The notes under the pieces: model-generated
Database searches by the model: none
Told to the model about the DNA's origin: nothing
The model's input: the letters and a program-made list of their open reading frames with translations, nothing else
NCBI RefSeq assembly: GCF_002946835.1
Contig: NZ_CP026652.1
Location: 744,001-808,000 of the forward strand
Source of the DNA: Streptomyces dengpaensis
GTDB taxonomy: Bacteria; Actinomycetota; Actinomycetes; Streptomycetales; Streptomycetaceae
DNA length: 64,000 bases
Reading direction: 5' to 3'
Position numbers and translations under genes: made by a program
Shown here: in pieces, positions 50,284-59,423 of the stretch
Layout: each line of letters begins with the position of its first letter
Numbering within the stretch: the first letter of the stretch is position 1

Positions 50284-51168
50284 GTGCAGTTCCAGCAGCT
50301 CCAGTACTTCGTGGCGGTCGCCGAGACCCGTCACTTCACCCGCGCCGCGGACCTGGTCCATGTCGCGCAGCCCTCGCTCTCCCAGCAGATCAAGGCGCTG
50401 GAGCGGGAGCTCGGGGCGGATCTGTTCCAGCGGGCGCGGGGGAACATCACGCTCACAGACGCGGGCGAGGCACTGCTGCCACTGGCCCGGCGCATCCTCG
50501 CCGACGCCGACACCGCCCGGCACGAGGTGCAGGAGCTGGCCCAGCTGCGCAGCGGCCGGGTCCGCCTCGGCGCCACTCCGAGCGTGTGCACGGGTCTGCT
50601 CCCGGACGTGCTGCGCGCCTTCCACGACCGTTATCCCGGCATCCGGCTGCTGATCGAGGAGGGCGGTTCGCACGATCTCGTACGCCATCTCGCGCGCGGC
50701 GCCCTCGACCTCGCCCTGGTCGTCCTCCCGCTCCCCACGCCGTCCCCCGCGCTGACCACGACGGAGGTGCTGCGCGAGGACCTGGTGGTGGTGTCGTCAC
50801 CGGACGCGACCGCACCCGGCCGCGGTCGGCGCACGGTCCGCATCGCCGACCTGGAGGGCGAACGCCTGGTGATGTTCCGGCACGGCTACGACCTGCGGGA
50901 GCTGACCGTCGCCGCCTGTCGCGCCGAGGGCTTCGAACCCGACTTCGCCGTCGAGGGCGGTGAGATGGACGCCGTCCTCGGCTTCGTCCGTGCGGGGCTC
51001 GGCGTGGCCGTCGTACCGCACATGGTCGCCGCCCGGTCCGGTCGCGGGCTACGGGTGACCCCGCTCGCCCGGCCCGGACTCGAACGGAGGATCGCGCTGG
51101 CCCATCGCAGCGATGTGGCTCCGCCGCGGGCTGCGCGGGAGCTGCAGCGGATGCTGCTGGAGCGCTGA
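50284..51168 (+). CDS. LysR family transcriptional regulator
   Basis: The 294-residue regulator has an N-terminal helix-turn-helix (FVAVAETRHFTRAADLVHVA, QPSLSQQIKALERELG) and a LysR substrate-binding domain with two lobes. It is divergent from sdhCAB with a T-N11-A palindrome between, so control of the sdh operon and itself is likely. The GTG at 50284 gives the usual MQFQQLQYFV start; ATG codons at 50242 and 50266 would add 14 or 6 atypical residues and overlap the operator. Confidence 0.92.
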   Translation: MQFQQLQYFVAVAETRHFTRAADLVHVAQPSLSQQIKALERELGADLFQRARGNITLTDAGEALLPLARRILADADTARHEVQELAQLRSGRVRLGATPSVCTGLLPDVLRAFHDRYPGIRLLIEEGGSHDLVRHLARGALDLALVVLPLPTPSPALTTTEVLREDLVVVSSPDATAPGRGRRTVRIADLEGERLVMFRHGYDLRELTVAACRAEGFEPDFAVEGGEMDAVLGFVRAGLGVAVVPHMVAARSGRGLRVTPLARPGLERRIALAHRSDVAPPRAARELQRMLLER

Positions 51169-51197
51169 GGCGGGCGGACCCTGCGGTCTTCGCCCGG

Positions 51198-51998
51198 TCA
51201 CCACGTCGGGATGAAGCCGCCGTCGATCACCAGGTCGCTGCCGGTGATGTTGCGGGCGCGGTCACTGGCGAGGAAGACCACCAGGTCGGCGACCTCGGCG
51301 GGGCGGGAGAAGCGGCCGGTGACGGTGGCACCGGCGGCCTGGGCCAGGACCTCGTCGGGGGTGACGCCGGTGGCGGCCGACAGGGTCTCCGCCACTCCGC
51401 CGCCGCCGAGCCACAGCTCCGTCTCGACCGGGCCGGGGCTGACGGTGTTGACGCGGATGCCCTGGGGGCCGACCTCCTTGGAGAGTGCCTTGGAGAAGGC
51501 GACCAGGGCGGCCTTGCCGGCGCTGTAGTCGATCACCATGGGGTCGGGCAGCGTGGCGTTGACCGAGGCGACCGTCACCACGGAGCCCTGACCTGCCGCC
51601 AGCATGACGGGCAGGGCGGCGCGGGTGACACGAACCGCCGTGAAGAGGTTCAGGTCGACCGTGCGCTGCCAGTCCTCGTCGGTCACCGACAGGAAGCCGC
51701 GGGTGCGGGCCGGGGCCGCGCCGACGTTGTTCACCAGGACGTCGACGCGTCCGTCTGCCGCCTCGACCAGCCGTTCGGCCGCCGTCGGCTCGGTGAGGTC
51801 GACGGGCACCCAGGTGACCGTGCCCTCCTTGACCAGCGCGTCCAGGCCCTCGGACGAGGTACGGGACCCGGCGACGACACGCGCCCCCGCTCTGGCCAGG
51901 GCCTCCACGACGGCCAGTCCGATGCCCTTGCTCGCGCCGGTCACCACGGCGGTCCTGCCGTGCAGCTCGATGCCCTTGTTGTCCTGTTCGTCCGCCAT
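51198..51998 (-). CDS. SDR family oxidoreductase
   Basis: The 266-residue classical short-chain dehydrogenase has the cofactor motif VVTGASKGIGLAV at about 19, NNVG at about 90, the catalytic Ser in VTVASVNATL and YSAGK at about 158. The C-terminal signature DLVIDGGFIPTW is present. The substrate cannot be predicted. The gene is convergent with the LysR regulator, 29 bases between stops. Confidence 0.92.
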   Translation of the reverse strand: MADEQDNKGIELHGRTAVVTGASKGIGLAVVEALARAGARVVAGSRTSSEGLDALVKEGTVTWVPVDLTEPTAAERLVEAADGRVDVLVNNVGAAPARTRGFLSVTDEDWQRTVDLNLFTAVRVTRAALPVMLAAGQGSVVTVASVNATLPDPMVIDYSAGKAALVAFSKALSKEVGPQGIRVNTVSPGPVETELWLGGGGVAETLSAATGVTPDEVLAQAAGATVTGRFSRPAEVADLVVFLASDRARNITGSDLVIDGGFIPTW

Positions 51999-52077
51999 GC
52001 GGCCATCGTCCCCCGCATTCCGGCTGGGGGCAGCTCAAGGGGTGCGCGGGGCGCAAGGGCGGCACCGGGGTGTGCGT

Positions 52078-52103
52078 GGCGCAGGAGCGAGGGTTCCTGC
52101 GCC
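52078..52103. terminator. Terminator after the GGDEF-EAL gene
   Basis: 9-bp perfect stem (ggcgcagga / tcctgcgcc), 8-base loop, 29 bases past the stop. Confidence 0.65.
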
Positions 52104-52131
52104 GGGGCGGAGCGAGGCGCGGGGCTCCGCG

Positions 52132-54276
52132 TCAGCCCGTCGCGTCCACCAGCGCCAGCTCGTGCAGCCGCTCCGGCGGGCCCGGCCGGGCGTAGTACCA
52201 GCCCTGGGCCGTGTCGCAGCCCAGTATCCGCAGCTGCTCGGCCTGCGCGCCCGTTTCCACGCCCTCGACCGTGATCGCGAGGTCGAGGCTGTGGGCGAGG
52301 GAGACGATGCCCTCGACGATCTTCAGATCGACCGGGTCGGCGGGGAACTGCTGCATGCCCTGGGTGAAGGATCGGTCCAGCTTGAGGATGCTGACCGGCA
52401 GGCGGCGCAGGTTGGCGAGGTTGGAGTAGCCCGTGCCGAAGTCGTCGAGGGCGATGTCGACGCCCATCTCGGCCAGCCGGCGCAGCGGTTTGAGCAGGTC
52501 GTCGTCGGCGCCGATCAACGCGGACTCGGTGACCTCCAGGCACAGCGCGTCGGCGTCGAGCCCTTCGCGCTCCAGGATGTCGACGGTGTCCTGAACCAGG
52601 CCGGGATGGGTCAGCTGGCACGGCGACAGGTTGACGTTGATCCGCAGCGGACCCGCGGCGGCGTGTCGTTCCTGCCACTCCCGGGCCTGGCGCACCGACT
52701 GCTCCAGGACCCAGCGGCCGAGCGGAACGATCAGCCCGGTGTGCTCGGCGAGCGGGATGAACCGGTCGGGCCCGAGGACACCGTGCTGCGGGTGCAGCCA
52801 CCGCACCAGCGCCTCCGCGCCGCGCACGCTGCCGTCACCGAGGTGCACCAGCGGCTGGTACTCGATGAAGAACTCGCCCCGGTCCAGGGCCGCGGGCAGC
52901 GCGGTGGTCAGTCCGTGCCGGGTGATGGCGCGGGCGTCGGCCTCGGGGTCGGCGAGCTCGAAGCGGTTGCCGCCCGCGGACTTGGCCCGGTACATCGTGA
53001 TGTCGGCGCTGCGCAGCACCTCGGCGGGGCCACGCTCACCGGCGGGTCCCTCGACGACACCGATGCTGCCGCGCACGGTCAGTTCACGGCCGTCGACGCT
53101 GATCGGGGTGACCAGCGCGTTCATGATGCGCCCGGCGAGCTCGTCGACCTCGCGCTCGGTGTCGGGTCCGGTGGTCAGGGCCACGAACTCGTCGCCGCCG
53201 AGCCGGGCGACCATCTCGCCCGGCGCCGTCGCGCAGGACTGCAGCCGGTCGGCGACCTCGACGAGCAGCCGGTCGCCGGCCGCGTGCCCGAGGCTGTCGT
53301 TGATGGTCTTGAAGCCGTCGAGGTCGAGGTAGCACAGCCCGAAGCGCTGGCCCTCCCTCGCGGACAACGCCTTCTCCAGGCGCTCGAAGAACAGGGTCCG
53401 GTTGGGTAGTCCGGTGAGCGCGTCGTGCGTGGCCTCGTACCGCAGCCGGAGGTTGAGCAGCCGCCGCTCGGTGGTGTCCTCCATCAGGGCCAGCTGGTAC
53501 TGGGGTTCGCCGTCCGCGTCGCGCAGCAGGGAGACCGTCAGATTGGTCCACAGGGCCGTGCCGTCAGGACGGTAGAAGGCCTTCTCGACGTGGTAGTGCT
53601 CGCGCTCGCCGCGGACCAGCTCCTGGTACAGGCGCCAGATCTGAGGAGCGTCCTCGGGGTGCGTCCACTCGCAGACGTTGCGGCCGCGCATCGACTGCTC
53701 GGAGCCGCCGAACATGCGCAGCAGGGCTCCGTTGACCTGGAGGACGTTGCCGTCGAGGTCGGCGATGCCGATCCCTATGGCCGCGCCCTCGAACACCGCG
53801 CGGAAGCGGGCCTCGCTGGCGTGCAGCGCCTCGGCCACCGCGCTGCGGGCGTCCAACGCCGCCTGGGCGATGGCCTCCTGCTCGGCGAGTGTCCGCTCGC
53901 GCAGCGCCTGCGCGAACCCGGCGGCCATGGCGTGCTGCAACCGTGCCGACCGGGTGCGCAGTGCCTCCTGGGGCCCGTCCTCGCCGCAGTAGAGCACCAG
54001 ATAGGCGTCCACGCAGTCGAGGGCGCGGCTGAGCGCCTCCGGGTCGGTGCAGTGCGCGGCGATCAGCGCGGCGCCCACCGCCTGGCCCTCGGCCGCGTCG
54101 AAGGTCCTGGCCCGCAGCGTCGCACTCAACCGCCGTGCGAGCGGCATGAGTTGCTGCTCGAACTCGGTCCGGGTCAGCGACGTGGAGGTGACCGGGTAGA
54201 CGGCCCGGCTCCAGATCGTCGCGAACCGGCGCAGTCTGTCCTCCGGCCCGTCCGGCCCGTCCGGCTCGGCGGTCAC
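52132..54276 (-). CDS. rmdA: Cyclic-di-GMP enzyme with PAS, GGDEF and EAL domains
   Basis: The 714-residue protein has an N-terminal helical region (1-150), a PAS/PAC sensor (about 155-275), a GGDEF domain with intact LGGDEF (360-364) and an EAL domain with intact GAEALVRW (488-490) and DDFGTGYSNL. There is no membrane span. Both domains keep their catalytic motifs, so it could make and degrade c-di-GMP; S. coelicolor RmdA (SCO0928, from memory), with the same domain order and gene neighbours, acts as a phosphodiesterase affecting development. The GTG start overlaps the stop of the methyltransferase gene (GTGA). Confidence 0.88.
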   Translation of the reverse strand: MTAEPDGPDGPEDRLRRFATIWSRAVYPVTSTSLTRTEFEQQLMPLARRLSATLRARTFDAAEGQAVGAALIAAHCTDPEALSRALDCVDAYLVLYCGEDGPQEALRTRSARLQHAMAAGFAQALRERTLAEQEAIAQAALDARSAVAEALHASEARFRAVFEGAAIGIGIADLDGNVLQVNGALLRMFGGSEQSMRGRNVCEWTHPEDAPQIWRLYQELVRGEREHYHVEKAFYRPDGTALWTNLTVSLLRDADGEPQYQLALMEDTTERRLLNLRLRYEATHDALTGLPNRTLFFERLEKALSAREGQRFGLCYLDLDGFKTINDSLGHAAGDRLLVEVADRLQSCATAPGEMVARLGGDEFVALTTGPDTEREVDELAGRIMNALVTPISVDGRELTVRGSIGVVEGPAGERGPAEVLRSADITMYRAKSAGGNRFELADPEADARAITRHGLTTALPAALDRGEFFIEYQPLVHLGDGSVRGAEALVRWLHPQHGVLGPDRFIPLAEHTGLIVPLGRWVLEQSVRQAREWQERHAAAGPLRINVNLSPCQLTHPGLVQDTVDILEREGLDADALCLEVTESALIGADDDLLKPLRRLAEMGVDIALDDFGTGYSNLANLRRLPVSILKLDRSFTQGMQQFPADPVDLKIVEGIVSLAHSLDLAITVEGVETGAQAEQLRILGCDTAQGWYYARPGPPERLHELALVDATG

Positions 54277-55085
54277 GCCGTACGTCCCACGCCGGCGAAC
54301 CCGGAGAAGGAATAGGGATCCTCGTCCTCGGGTGCCGTGTCGGGCCGCCAGTCCGGCATCGGCACCAGTCCGGGTTCCACCATGTCGTACCCCTCGAAGA
54401 ACCGCGCGATCTCGTCGCGCGAGCGCATGATCAGCGGGTTGCGGATGCTCTGGTAGACGTCGACCGCACCCTCGGCCCGCTCCGGAGGGAGCGGAATTCC
54501 CTCGTACGAGGCATGCGTGACGACGAGCAGGCTGCCCGGCGCGAGTGCGTCGCGCAGTTCCGCCACCGCCTTGTACGGGTCGTCCTCGTCCTCCACGAAG
54601 TGCAGTATGGCAACGAGAAGGAGGGCGACCGGCCGGTTCAGGTCGATCAGACGCTGAACCTGTGGACTGTCCAGGATTTCCCGGGGCTTGAGGAGATCGC
54701 CGCCGACGACGTCCGCATCCTCGTTGCCCCGCAGCACGGCCTGGCTGTGCGCGACGGCCACCGGGTCGTGGTCGACGTACACGACGTGCGCGCCGGGGCG
54801 GGCCGCTTGGGCCACCTCGTGCACGTTCCCGAAGGTCGGGATGCCCGAACCGATGTCCAGGAACTGGGAGATGCCCTCGTCGTCCGCGAAACGCACGGCG
54901 CGGCGCATGAACGCCCGGTTCGCCTGCATGATCTTGGGAAGTCCCGGCATGAACTCCATCGCCTTGCGTGCCGCTTCCCGGTCGACCTCGAAGTTGTGCG
55001 AACCGCCCAGGTAGTAGTCATACATACGGGACACGCTCGGCACCGAGATGTCAATGCTTCGGGGGGCCCAGGCGGGACGCTCCAT
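54273..55085 (-). CDS. SAM-dependent methyltransferase, DUF574 family
   Basis: The 270-residue protein has the family start (DISVPSVSRMYDYYLGGSHN), a SAM loop FLDIGSGIPTFGNVHE at about 75 and HVVYVDHDPVAVAH at about 99. The family is much expanded in Streptomyces, often beside regulators, with few known substrates. It is coupled to rmdA by overlap, suggesting co-expression with the c-di-GMP enzyme. Confidence 0.88.
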   Translation of the reverse strand: MERPAWAPRSIDISVPSVSRMYDYYLGGSHNFEVDREAARKAMEFMPGLPKIMQANRAFMRRAVRFADDEGISQFLDIGSGIPTFGNVHEVAQAARPGAHVVYVDHDPVAVAHSQAVLRGNEDADVVGGDLLKPREILDSPQVQRLIDLNRPVALLLVAILHFVEDEDDPYKAVAELRDALAPGSLLVVTHASYEGIPLPPERAEGAVDVYQSIRNPLIMRSRDEIARFFEGYDMVEPGLVPMPDWRPDTAPEDEDPYSFSGFAGVGRTA

Positions 55086-55558
55086 CTATCTCTCCACGGC
55101 ATAGTCGGCTGCGTAGGCGATCCGGTGTTCGAGCAGAGGCTACTGATCGCCCGCCAAAGGGGCGAGCCAAAACGGAAATTGACCGTCCGTTCCCGGCCCC
55201 ACCGCCTCCGGCAAGCGCCGAATTGACGCCCCGTGAACACGTGCCCAACACGCCTCTCACCGGCCCTGCGAAGACGCTCCGAAGCATTCCAAAAAGCTCC
55301 GGGGAGTTACAAAGAGTCGCCGTGGTGTCCGGACAGGCCGCGCACGGTTTCCGGACAGAAGTTCCTGGACGCCGAGCCGCTCCCCTCCATGCTCCTGGGC
55401 ACGCCAAGCGGTCCGCCCCCTCCGTGGGGTGCGGAGGGGGCGGACCCGGGGTCGCGCGCGCTGTTCCGTTCGTCCGGCACACTGGCCTGTCCGCGTTCCC
55501 CTCCCTTCCGCGTTGCGTGGCTGTCTGGCGAGGCGATCCACCCTGGGGAGGTGATCCT
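55086..55558. other. Intergenic region upstream of the methyltransferase operon
   Basis: 473 bases without a convincing gene on either strand. The left part should hold the promoter of the methyltransferase-rmdA operon. The right part holds the terminator hairpin at 55411-55445. Confidence 0.6.
55411..55445. terminator. Strong hairpin terminator
   Basis: Perfect 14-bp stem (gtccgccccctccg / cggagggggcggac), loop tggggtg, downstream of the minus-strand lipoprotein gene. Confidence 0.85.
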
Positions 55559-56518
55559 TTACTCCGCCTCGGGCGCGCCGACCGGCTTTCCGTCGGGCGC
55601 GACGGCGTACCACGTGCCGCCCACGCCCTGACCGTTGGTGTCCCCGGCTTTCTTGTCACCGGTGAAGGTGTAAATGGGCCAGCAGTTGACCGTCATCTGC
55701 CGGACGCCGTCCGGGCGGGTGAAGGTCATCAGGTTCTTCTTCTTGACGCCCTCGGTGTCGTCCGCGGAGACCGGCGCGACGGCGGGCCACTTCTCCAGGC
55801 AGGCGCCCGTGCAGGCCGACACCGGCTTCGGCCAGGCCTCGTCCTTCATGAAGCGGTAGACCGTCATGCCGTTCTTGTCGACGACGATGTCACCGAGCTG
55901 GGGGTCCTTGCGGACCGAGAGGCCGGGCAGGTCGGCCAGCGTCGCCTTCTTGCCGGTGGGAGCCGACGCGAACCACGTACCGCCCACACCCTGACCGTTG
56001 GTGTCCCCGGCCTTGGTGTCCTTCGCGTACCGGTACATCGGCCAGCCGGCAACGGTCAGCTGCTTCGTGCCGTCCGTACGGGTGACCTCGCCGAGCAGCG
56101 CCTTGTCCACACCGGTGGCGGCCTCGGCGCCCTCGGCGGGCACGGGCGGCCAGGCCTTCGCACAGTCGCCGTCACAGCTCGACTTCGGCGGTTCGGCCGT
56201 GTCCTTGTCGAAGCGGTACAGGGTGAATCCGGCGCCGTCGGTCAGCACCTCGCCGAGCTCCGCGCTTTCCGTAACAGCGAGCTGACCCGCGGACTGCGCC
56301 TGGGCCGCGGCGCCCTGCTGGTCCTTGGCATCGGCGCCGTAGCCGTTGTCGGTGCTCGAGCCGGTGCCGATACCCGTTCCGTAATCACCCGCGGCCGCGG
56401 TGGCACCCACGTTCTGGCTACCGGTCTGGGGGGCCTGTTCCTGACCGCACGCCGTCGTGAGCGCCAGCACGGCCGCAGCTGACGCGACGAGTGCGGCGCT
56501 CCGCCAGGAGGTCTTCAT
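55559..56518 (-). CDS. SCO0930-type lipoprotein with two Lipoprotein_15 units
   Basis: The 319-residue lipoprotein has lipobox LALTTAC (Cys24), a Gly/Gln/Ala-rich spacer and four related units of the PF03640 type: repeats of FTLYRFDKDTAEPPKSSCDG with paired Cys (CDGDC, CTGAC) alternating with WPMYRYAKDTKAGDTNGQGV and VGGTWFASAP. A pairing of aromatic and cysteine motifs suggests electron transfer or metal binding outside the cell; none is proven. The position next to rmdA matches the S. coelicolor gene for which the family is named, as I recall it. Confidence 0.87.
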   Translation of the reverse strand: MKTSWRSAALVASAAAVLALTTACGQEQAPQTGSQNVGATAAAGDYGTGIGTGSSTDNGYGADAKDQQGAAAQAQSAGQLAVTESAELGEVLTDGAGFTLYRFDKDTAEPPKSSCDGDCAKAWPPVPAEGAEAATGVDKALLGEVTRTDGTKQLTVAGWPMYRYAKDTKAGDTNGQGVGGTWFASAPTGKKATLADLPGLSVRKDPQLGDIVVDKNGMTVYRFMKDEAWPKPVSACTGACLEKWPAVAPVSADDTEGVKKKNLMTFTRPDGVRQMTVNCWPIYTFTGDKKAGDTNGQGVGGTWYAVAPDGKPVGAPEAE

Positions 56519-56779
56519 TGGATAACTCCCGCTGTTCGCATTGGTGTTGCAGCGCCCTGCTGCGCCGCGCATGGCCCTAGGTACGGGCGGGAGTGTCGGA
56601 AGTGTTCAACGGGCTCACAAATTTCTTTCCGAATTCCTGTGACACGAACCGGGCGGTTCGCGCATGTGTACACACCCACCGGCGCATCCCCGTACAGCCC
56701 GTCAAACCGCCGGGAGGCGCACGCCCTCCCTTCGGGGCAATCTCCCGGCGCTCCGGCGTGGCAGGGCCCCGCGCGGCCC

Positions 56780-57337
56780 ATGATCTTCGTCGTGCATGGA
56801 CCCAAGCGGACCCGATCCGCCCTCGCCATACGGGTGTTGGCGCTGCTGACGCTGACCTGGATCCTCAGTGGAACGTCGCAAGGGGTGGCGGTCGCCGACT
56901 CGTGCGCGTACGCCTCCGTCGGCCCGGACGGCGACGGCAGTACGGCGGTGGCCGTCGCGGGAAGCGGCGCCGTGGCGGTCGTCGGGGACACCACGTGGTG
57001 CCCGACCCCCACACCGACGCCGACACCTACGCCGACGCCGACACCCGCCCCGACACCGACGCCCTCTCCCCCACCCACGCACGCACCGAGACCCGAACCA
57101 CCGCCGCCTCCGCCTCCGCCTGTGGCGACACCACGGCCCGCGGCGCCGCGGGCCATCCCCGCACCGACGCCGACACCGAGTGCGCACCCCAAGCCGTCGC
57201 CGTCCCCGGTGAGTTATCCGGAGTACCACGCCCAGCGGCACAAGCACCCGCCCCGCGGTGGCCCGCCGCTGGTCTCCCTCACCCTGCTCATCACCGCGCC
57301 CGCGGTGCTCGCTGTCGCGGCGCTGCGCCCGCGCTGA
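56780..57337 (+). CDS. Secreted Pro/Thr-rich protein with C-terminal membrane anchor
   Basis: The 185-residue protein has a signal peptide (RVLALLTLTWILSGTSQGVA), a short Cys-containing head (DSCAYASVGPDGDG, TTWCPT), a PT repeat region (TPTPTPTPTPTP), a Pro-rich stretch and a C-terminal hydrophobic span ending in RPR. This is a cell-wall-spanning design. The start is uncertain: ATG 56780 lacks a ribosome-binding site, and GTG codons at 56792 and 56795 would still keep the signal peptide. The GC-rich simple repeat is prone to length variation. The DUF4239 gene follows after 15 bases. Confidence 0.75.
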   Translation: MIFVVHGPKRTRSALAIRVLALLTLTWILSGTSQGVAVADSCAYASVGPDGDGSTAVAVAGSGAVAVVGDTTWCPTPTPTPTPTPTPTPAPTPTPSPPPTHAPRPEPPPPPPPPVATPRPAAPRAIPAPTPTPSAHPKPSPSPVSYPEYHAQRHKHPPRGGPPLVSLTLLITAPAVLAVAALRPR

Positions 57338-57352
57338 CCTCTGGAGGCAACT

Positions 57353-58117
57353 GTGTCGGAATGGCTTGTTCTCTCCCTCGCGATGGCGGCCGCGTGTCTG
57401 GTCGTCCTCATCGTGACCCTCGTACGTCATCGCACGGCCCGCGACGACGAGGATCCGTCGGAGACCCCGGACGTGATCGAGTACATGACCATGATGATCG
57501 GTGTGGTGTACGCCATCGTCCTGGGCCTGGCCATCGCCGGTGTCTGGGAGGCACGCGGCGTCGCCCAGAACCATGTGCAGACGGAGGCCCAGGCCCTGCA
57601 CGAGATCTCGGAGCGGGTCCGCGTCTACCCGCCCGACGTGCGTGACCGCATCCGCGGCGACGTCAACACGTACGTCAGCCACGTCGTCACGACCGAGTGG
57701 AAGACCATGGCGAACCTGGGCCGCGTGACCGACCAGGGCGACCGGCTCTTCGGGAACATCCGCCAGGACGTCATCGGCTACGAGCCGAAGACGGACTTCG
57801 AGGCCCAGCAGTACCAGCCGCTCATCGACCAGGTGACGATGGCGGACGCCGCACGCGTCGCCCGCGCCGACTCGACGGAGCCGACCATGCCGGGCGTGGT
57901 GTGGTTCGGGCTGATCACTGGTGCCGTCGTGACCATCGGAATGGTCTTCGCGCTGCAGATCCGGCGCACCCCGCGCGAGCTGATCCTCGCCGGGCTCTTC
58001 TCCGCCCTGATCGCCTTCCTGCTCTTCCTGATCTGGGACTTCGACGCGCCCTACAGCCGGGGCATCACCGCCTCGGCGGAACCGTTCACCGCGCTGTTCC
58101 CGCACCTGCCCGGGTGA
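57353..58117 (+). CDS. DUF4239 (bestrophin-like) membrane protein
   Basis: The 254-residue protein has two N-terminal membrane spans (LVLSLAMAAACLVVLIVTLV and MIGVVYAIVLGLAIAGVWEA), a long cytoplasmic helical part and two C-terminal spans (FGLITGAVVTIGMVFAL, LILAGLFSALIAFLLFLIWD). This matches the bestrophin-like DUF4239 family, possibly an ion channel. The GTG at 57353 has GGAGG eight bases upstream. It is co-transcribed with the Pro/Thr-rich protein. Confidence 0.87.
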   Translation: MSEWLVLSLAMAAACLVVLIVTLVRHRTARDDEDPSETPDVIEYMTMMIGVVYAIVLGLAIAGVWEARGVAQNHVQTEAQALHEISERVRVYPPDVRDRIRGDVNTYVSHVVTTEWKTMANLGRVTDQGDRLFGNIRQDVIGYEPKTDFEAQQYQPLIDQVTMADAARVARADSTEPTMPGVVWFGLITGAVVTIGMVFALQIRRTPRELILAGLFSALIAFLLFLIWDFDAPYSRGITASAEPFTALFPHLPG

Positions 58118-58140
58118 CGGACCCTCACGGAGCACAGAGC

Positions 58141-58181
58141 CCTTCGCCCCGAGCCCTCGTCAGGAGGGGTCGGGGCGAAGG
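58141..58181. terminator. Bidirectional hairpin terminator
   Basis: 12-bp stem (ccttcgccccga / tcggggcgaagg) with an inner ccctc / gaggg stem, between the convergent DUF4239 and Asn-rich protein genes. Confidence 0.88.
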
Positions 58182-58253
58182 CTGTCACGTGCGGTTTCCG
58201 AAGGCGAGCTCCGGTCCCGAAGGGGGAGGACCGGCCAGTCGGGGCGATGCCTC

Positions 58254-59090
58254 TCAAATCCTCTTCTCGGACCTTCGGCGCACCCAGACCACTCCGCCGC
58301 CGATGACGGCCGTGGCCACCAGACCGCCGCCGATCGCCATGTCGGTGGGCGTGGCGCCAGTGGAACTGCTACCGCCGAGACCACCGCGAACACCGCCGAT
58401 GACAGTGAAGGCGCGGGGGCGGGTCAGGCCGCCCGTCCCGACGCAGTTGACCATGATGTCGTACGAGCCAGGGCGCGCGTCGCGGTCGACGGTCGCCCTT
58501 CCGCTCGCCGTCTCGTTGCCGCCCGGGATGCGCGACAGGCTCGTCTGCCGGAACGCGGGCGAGTTCATGGTGCCGCCGTTCCGGCATCCGTCGACCGTCA
58601 CCGTCAGCTGGCCGCCGGCGGCGATGACGCTGGGCACGGCGACGATGTTCCTCGACTTGCCCCCGAAGTTGTTGCCCTGGCCGGCCCCATGGTCGTTGCC
58701 CTGCCCGAAGTCGTCGTTGTTGCCGAAGCCGTTGTTGTTGCCGAACCCGTTGTTGTTTCCAAACCCGTTGTTGTTGCCGAACCCGTTGTTGTTGCCAGGC
58801 CCGAACCCGTTGTTGTTACCCGGCCCGAAACCGTTGTTGTTGCCCGGCACGCCCCCGTTGTTGTTGCCGAACCCGTTGTTGTTACCGGGCCCGAACCCGT
58901 TGTTGTTGTTACCCGGCCCGAAACCGTTGTTGTTGCCGGGCCCGGCCCCGTTGTTGTTGCCCGAGTCACCAAAGAAGTTGTCGTTCTGATGGCCCGAGTC
59001 GCCCGTACGGTACGTGGCGGCCGCGGGGGCGGCGAGCCCGAGGACGGCGGCCGCGGTGGCCGCGGCCGCCAAGGCGCGTGAGTTTCGCAT
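58254..59090 (-). CDS. Asn/Gly-rich surface protein with C-terminal anchor
   Basis: The 278-residue exported protein has a signal peptide (residues 1-26, ending APAAA), an Asn/Gly region of about 100 residues built from GNNNGFGP and GFGNNN units, a beta-sandwich domain with two Cys (TVDGCRNGGTMNS, IMVNCVGTGG), then a membrane span and RRRSEKRI tail. It has the layout of a sortase substrate, and a class F sortase gene is divergent from it, but no canonical LPXTG is present: the sequence before the span is SSTGATPTDMA. AGGAGG-like GGAGGATCAG precedes the ATG at 59090. Confidence 0.85.
   Translation of the reverse strand: MRNSRALAAAATAAAVLGLAAPAAATYRTGDSGHQNDNFFGDSGNNNGAGPGNNNGFGPGNNNNGFGPGNNNGFGNNNGGVPGNNNGFGPGNNNGFGPGNNNGFGNNNGFGNNNGFGNNNGFGNNDDFGQGNDHGAGQGNNFGGKSRNIVAVPSVIAAGGQLTVTVDGCRNGGTMNSPAFRQTSLSRIPGGNETASGRATVDRDARPGSYDIMVNCVGTGGLTRPRAFTVIGGVRGGLGGSSSTGATPTDMAIGGGLVATAVIGGGVVWVRRRSEKRI
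58690..58985 (-). repeat. Short Asn-codon repeats in the surface-protein gene
   Basis: About 15 imperfect copies of a 15-24 bp unit of ttgttgttgccgaacccg type (+ strand), alternating Asn-Asn-Asn with GFG or GFGPG. It is much richer in AAC runs than the neighbouring genes. The direct repeats have no spacers, so it is not a CRISPR array. Confidence 0.88.
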
Positions 59091-59423
59091 CTGATCCTCC
59101 GCGGAAGGCGCCCCGGGAACTGTCCCCGGTCGATCGGCGAGAAAGCGCCTCCCAGACAGACCCTCAGATGCCGTGCACAGAGCCGCATTTCGAGAATGGT
59201 CCGTCCCGGTGAGAGGACACGCCGAGCGATTTCCACACAATCGGATATTGCCGCAGGTCACGGACCGTCAGAAAATTCCTGCTCGTGGCAACTCGGATGG
59301 CTCACGACGGAGGTACCCCGCCACCCGTTCGCCCGCGCCCCCGTCGCCCACCGGATGTGTTGCACTTAACGTTCTTATATGCGCGACGCACCCGGCGACG
59401 GCCGTGTCGAGAGGGGATGGCGA
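59091..59423. other. Divergent promoter region, surface protein / sortase
   Basis: 333 bases between divergent starts. It includes a relatively AT-rich stretch (cttaacgttcttatatgcg at about 59365). If the sortase started at ATG 59379 the region would be shorter. No operator recognised. Confidence 0.5.

Noticed and set aside
58690..58985. CRISPR-like repeat array
   Set aside because: The units are contiguous NNNGFG codons in a coding frame, without spacers or cas genes.
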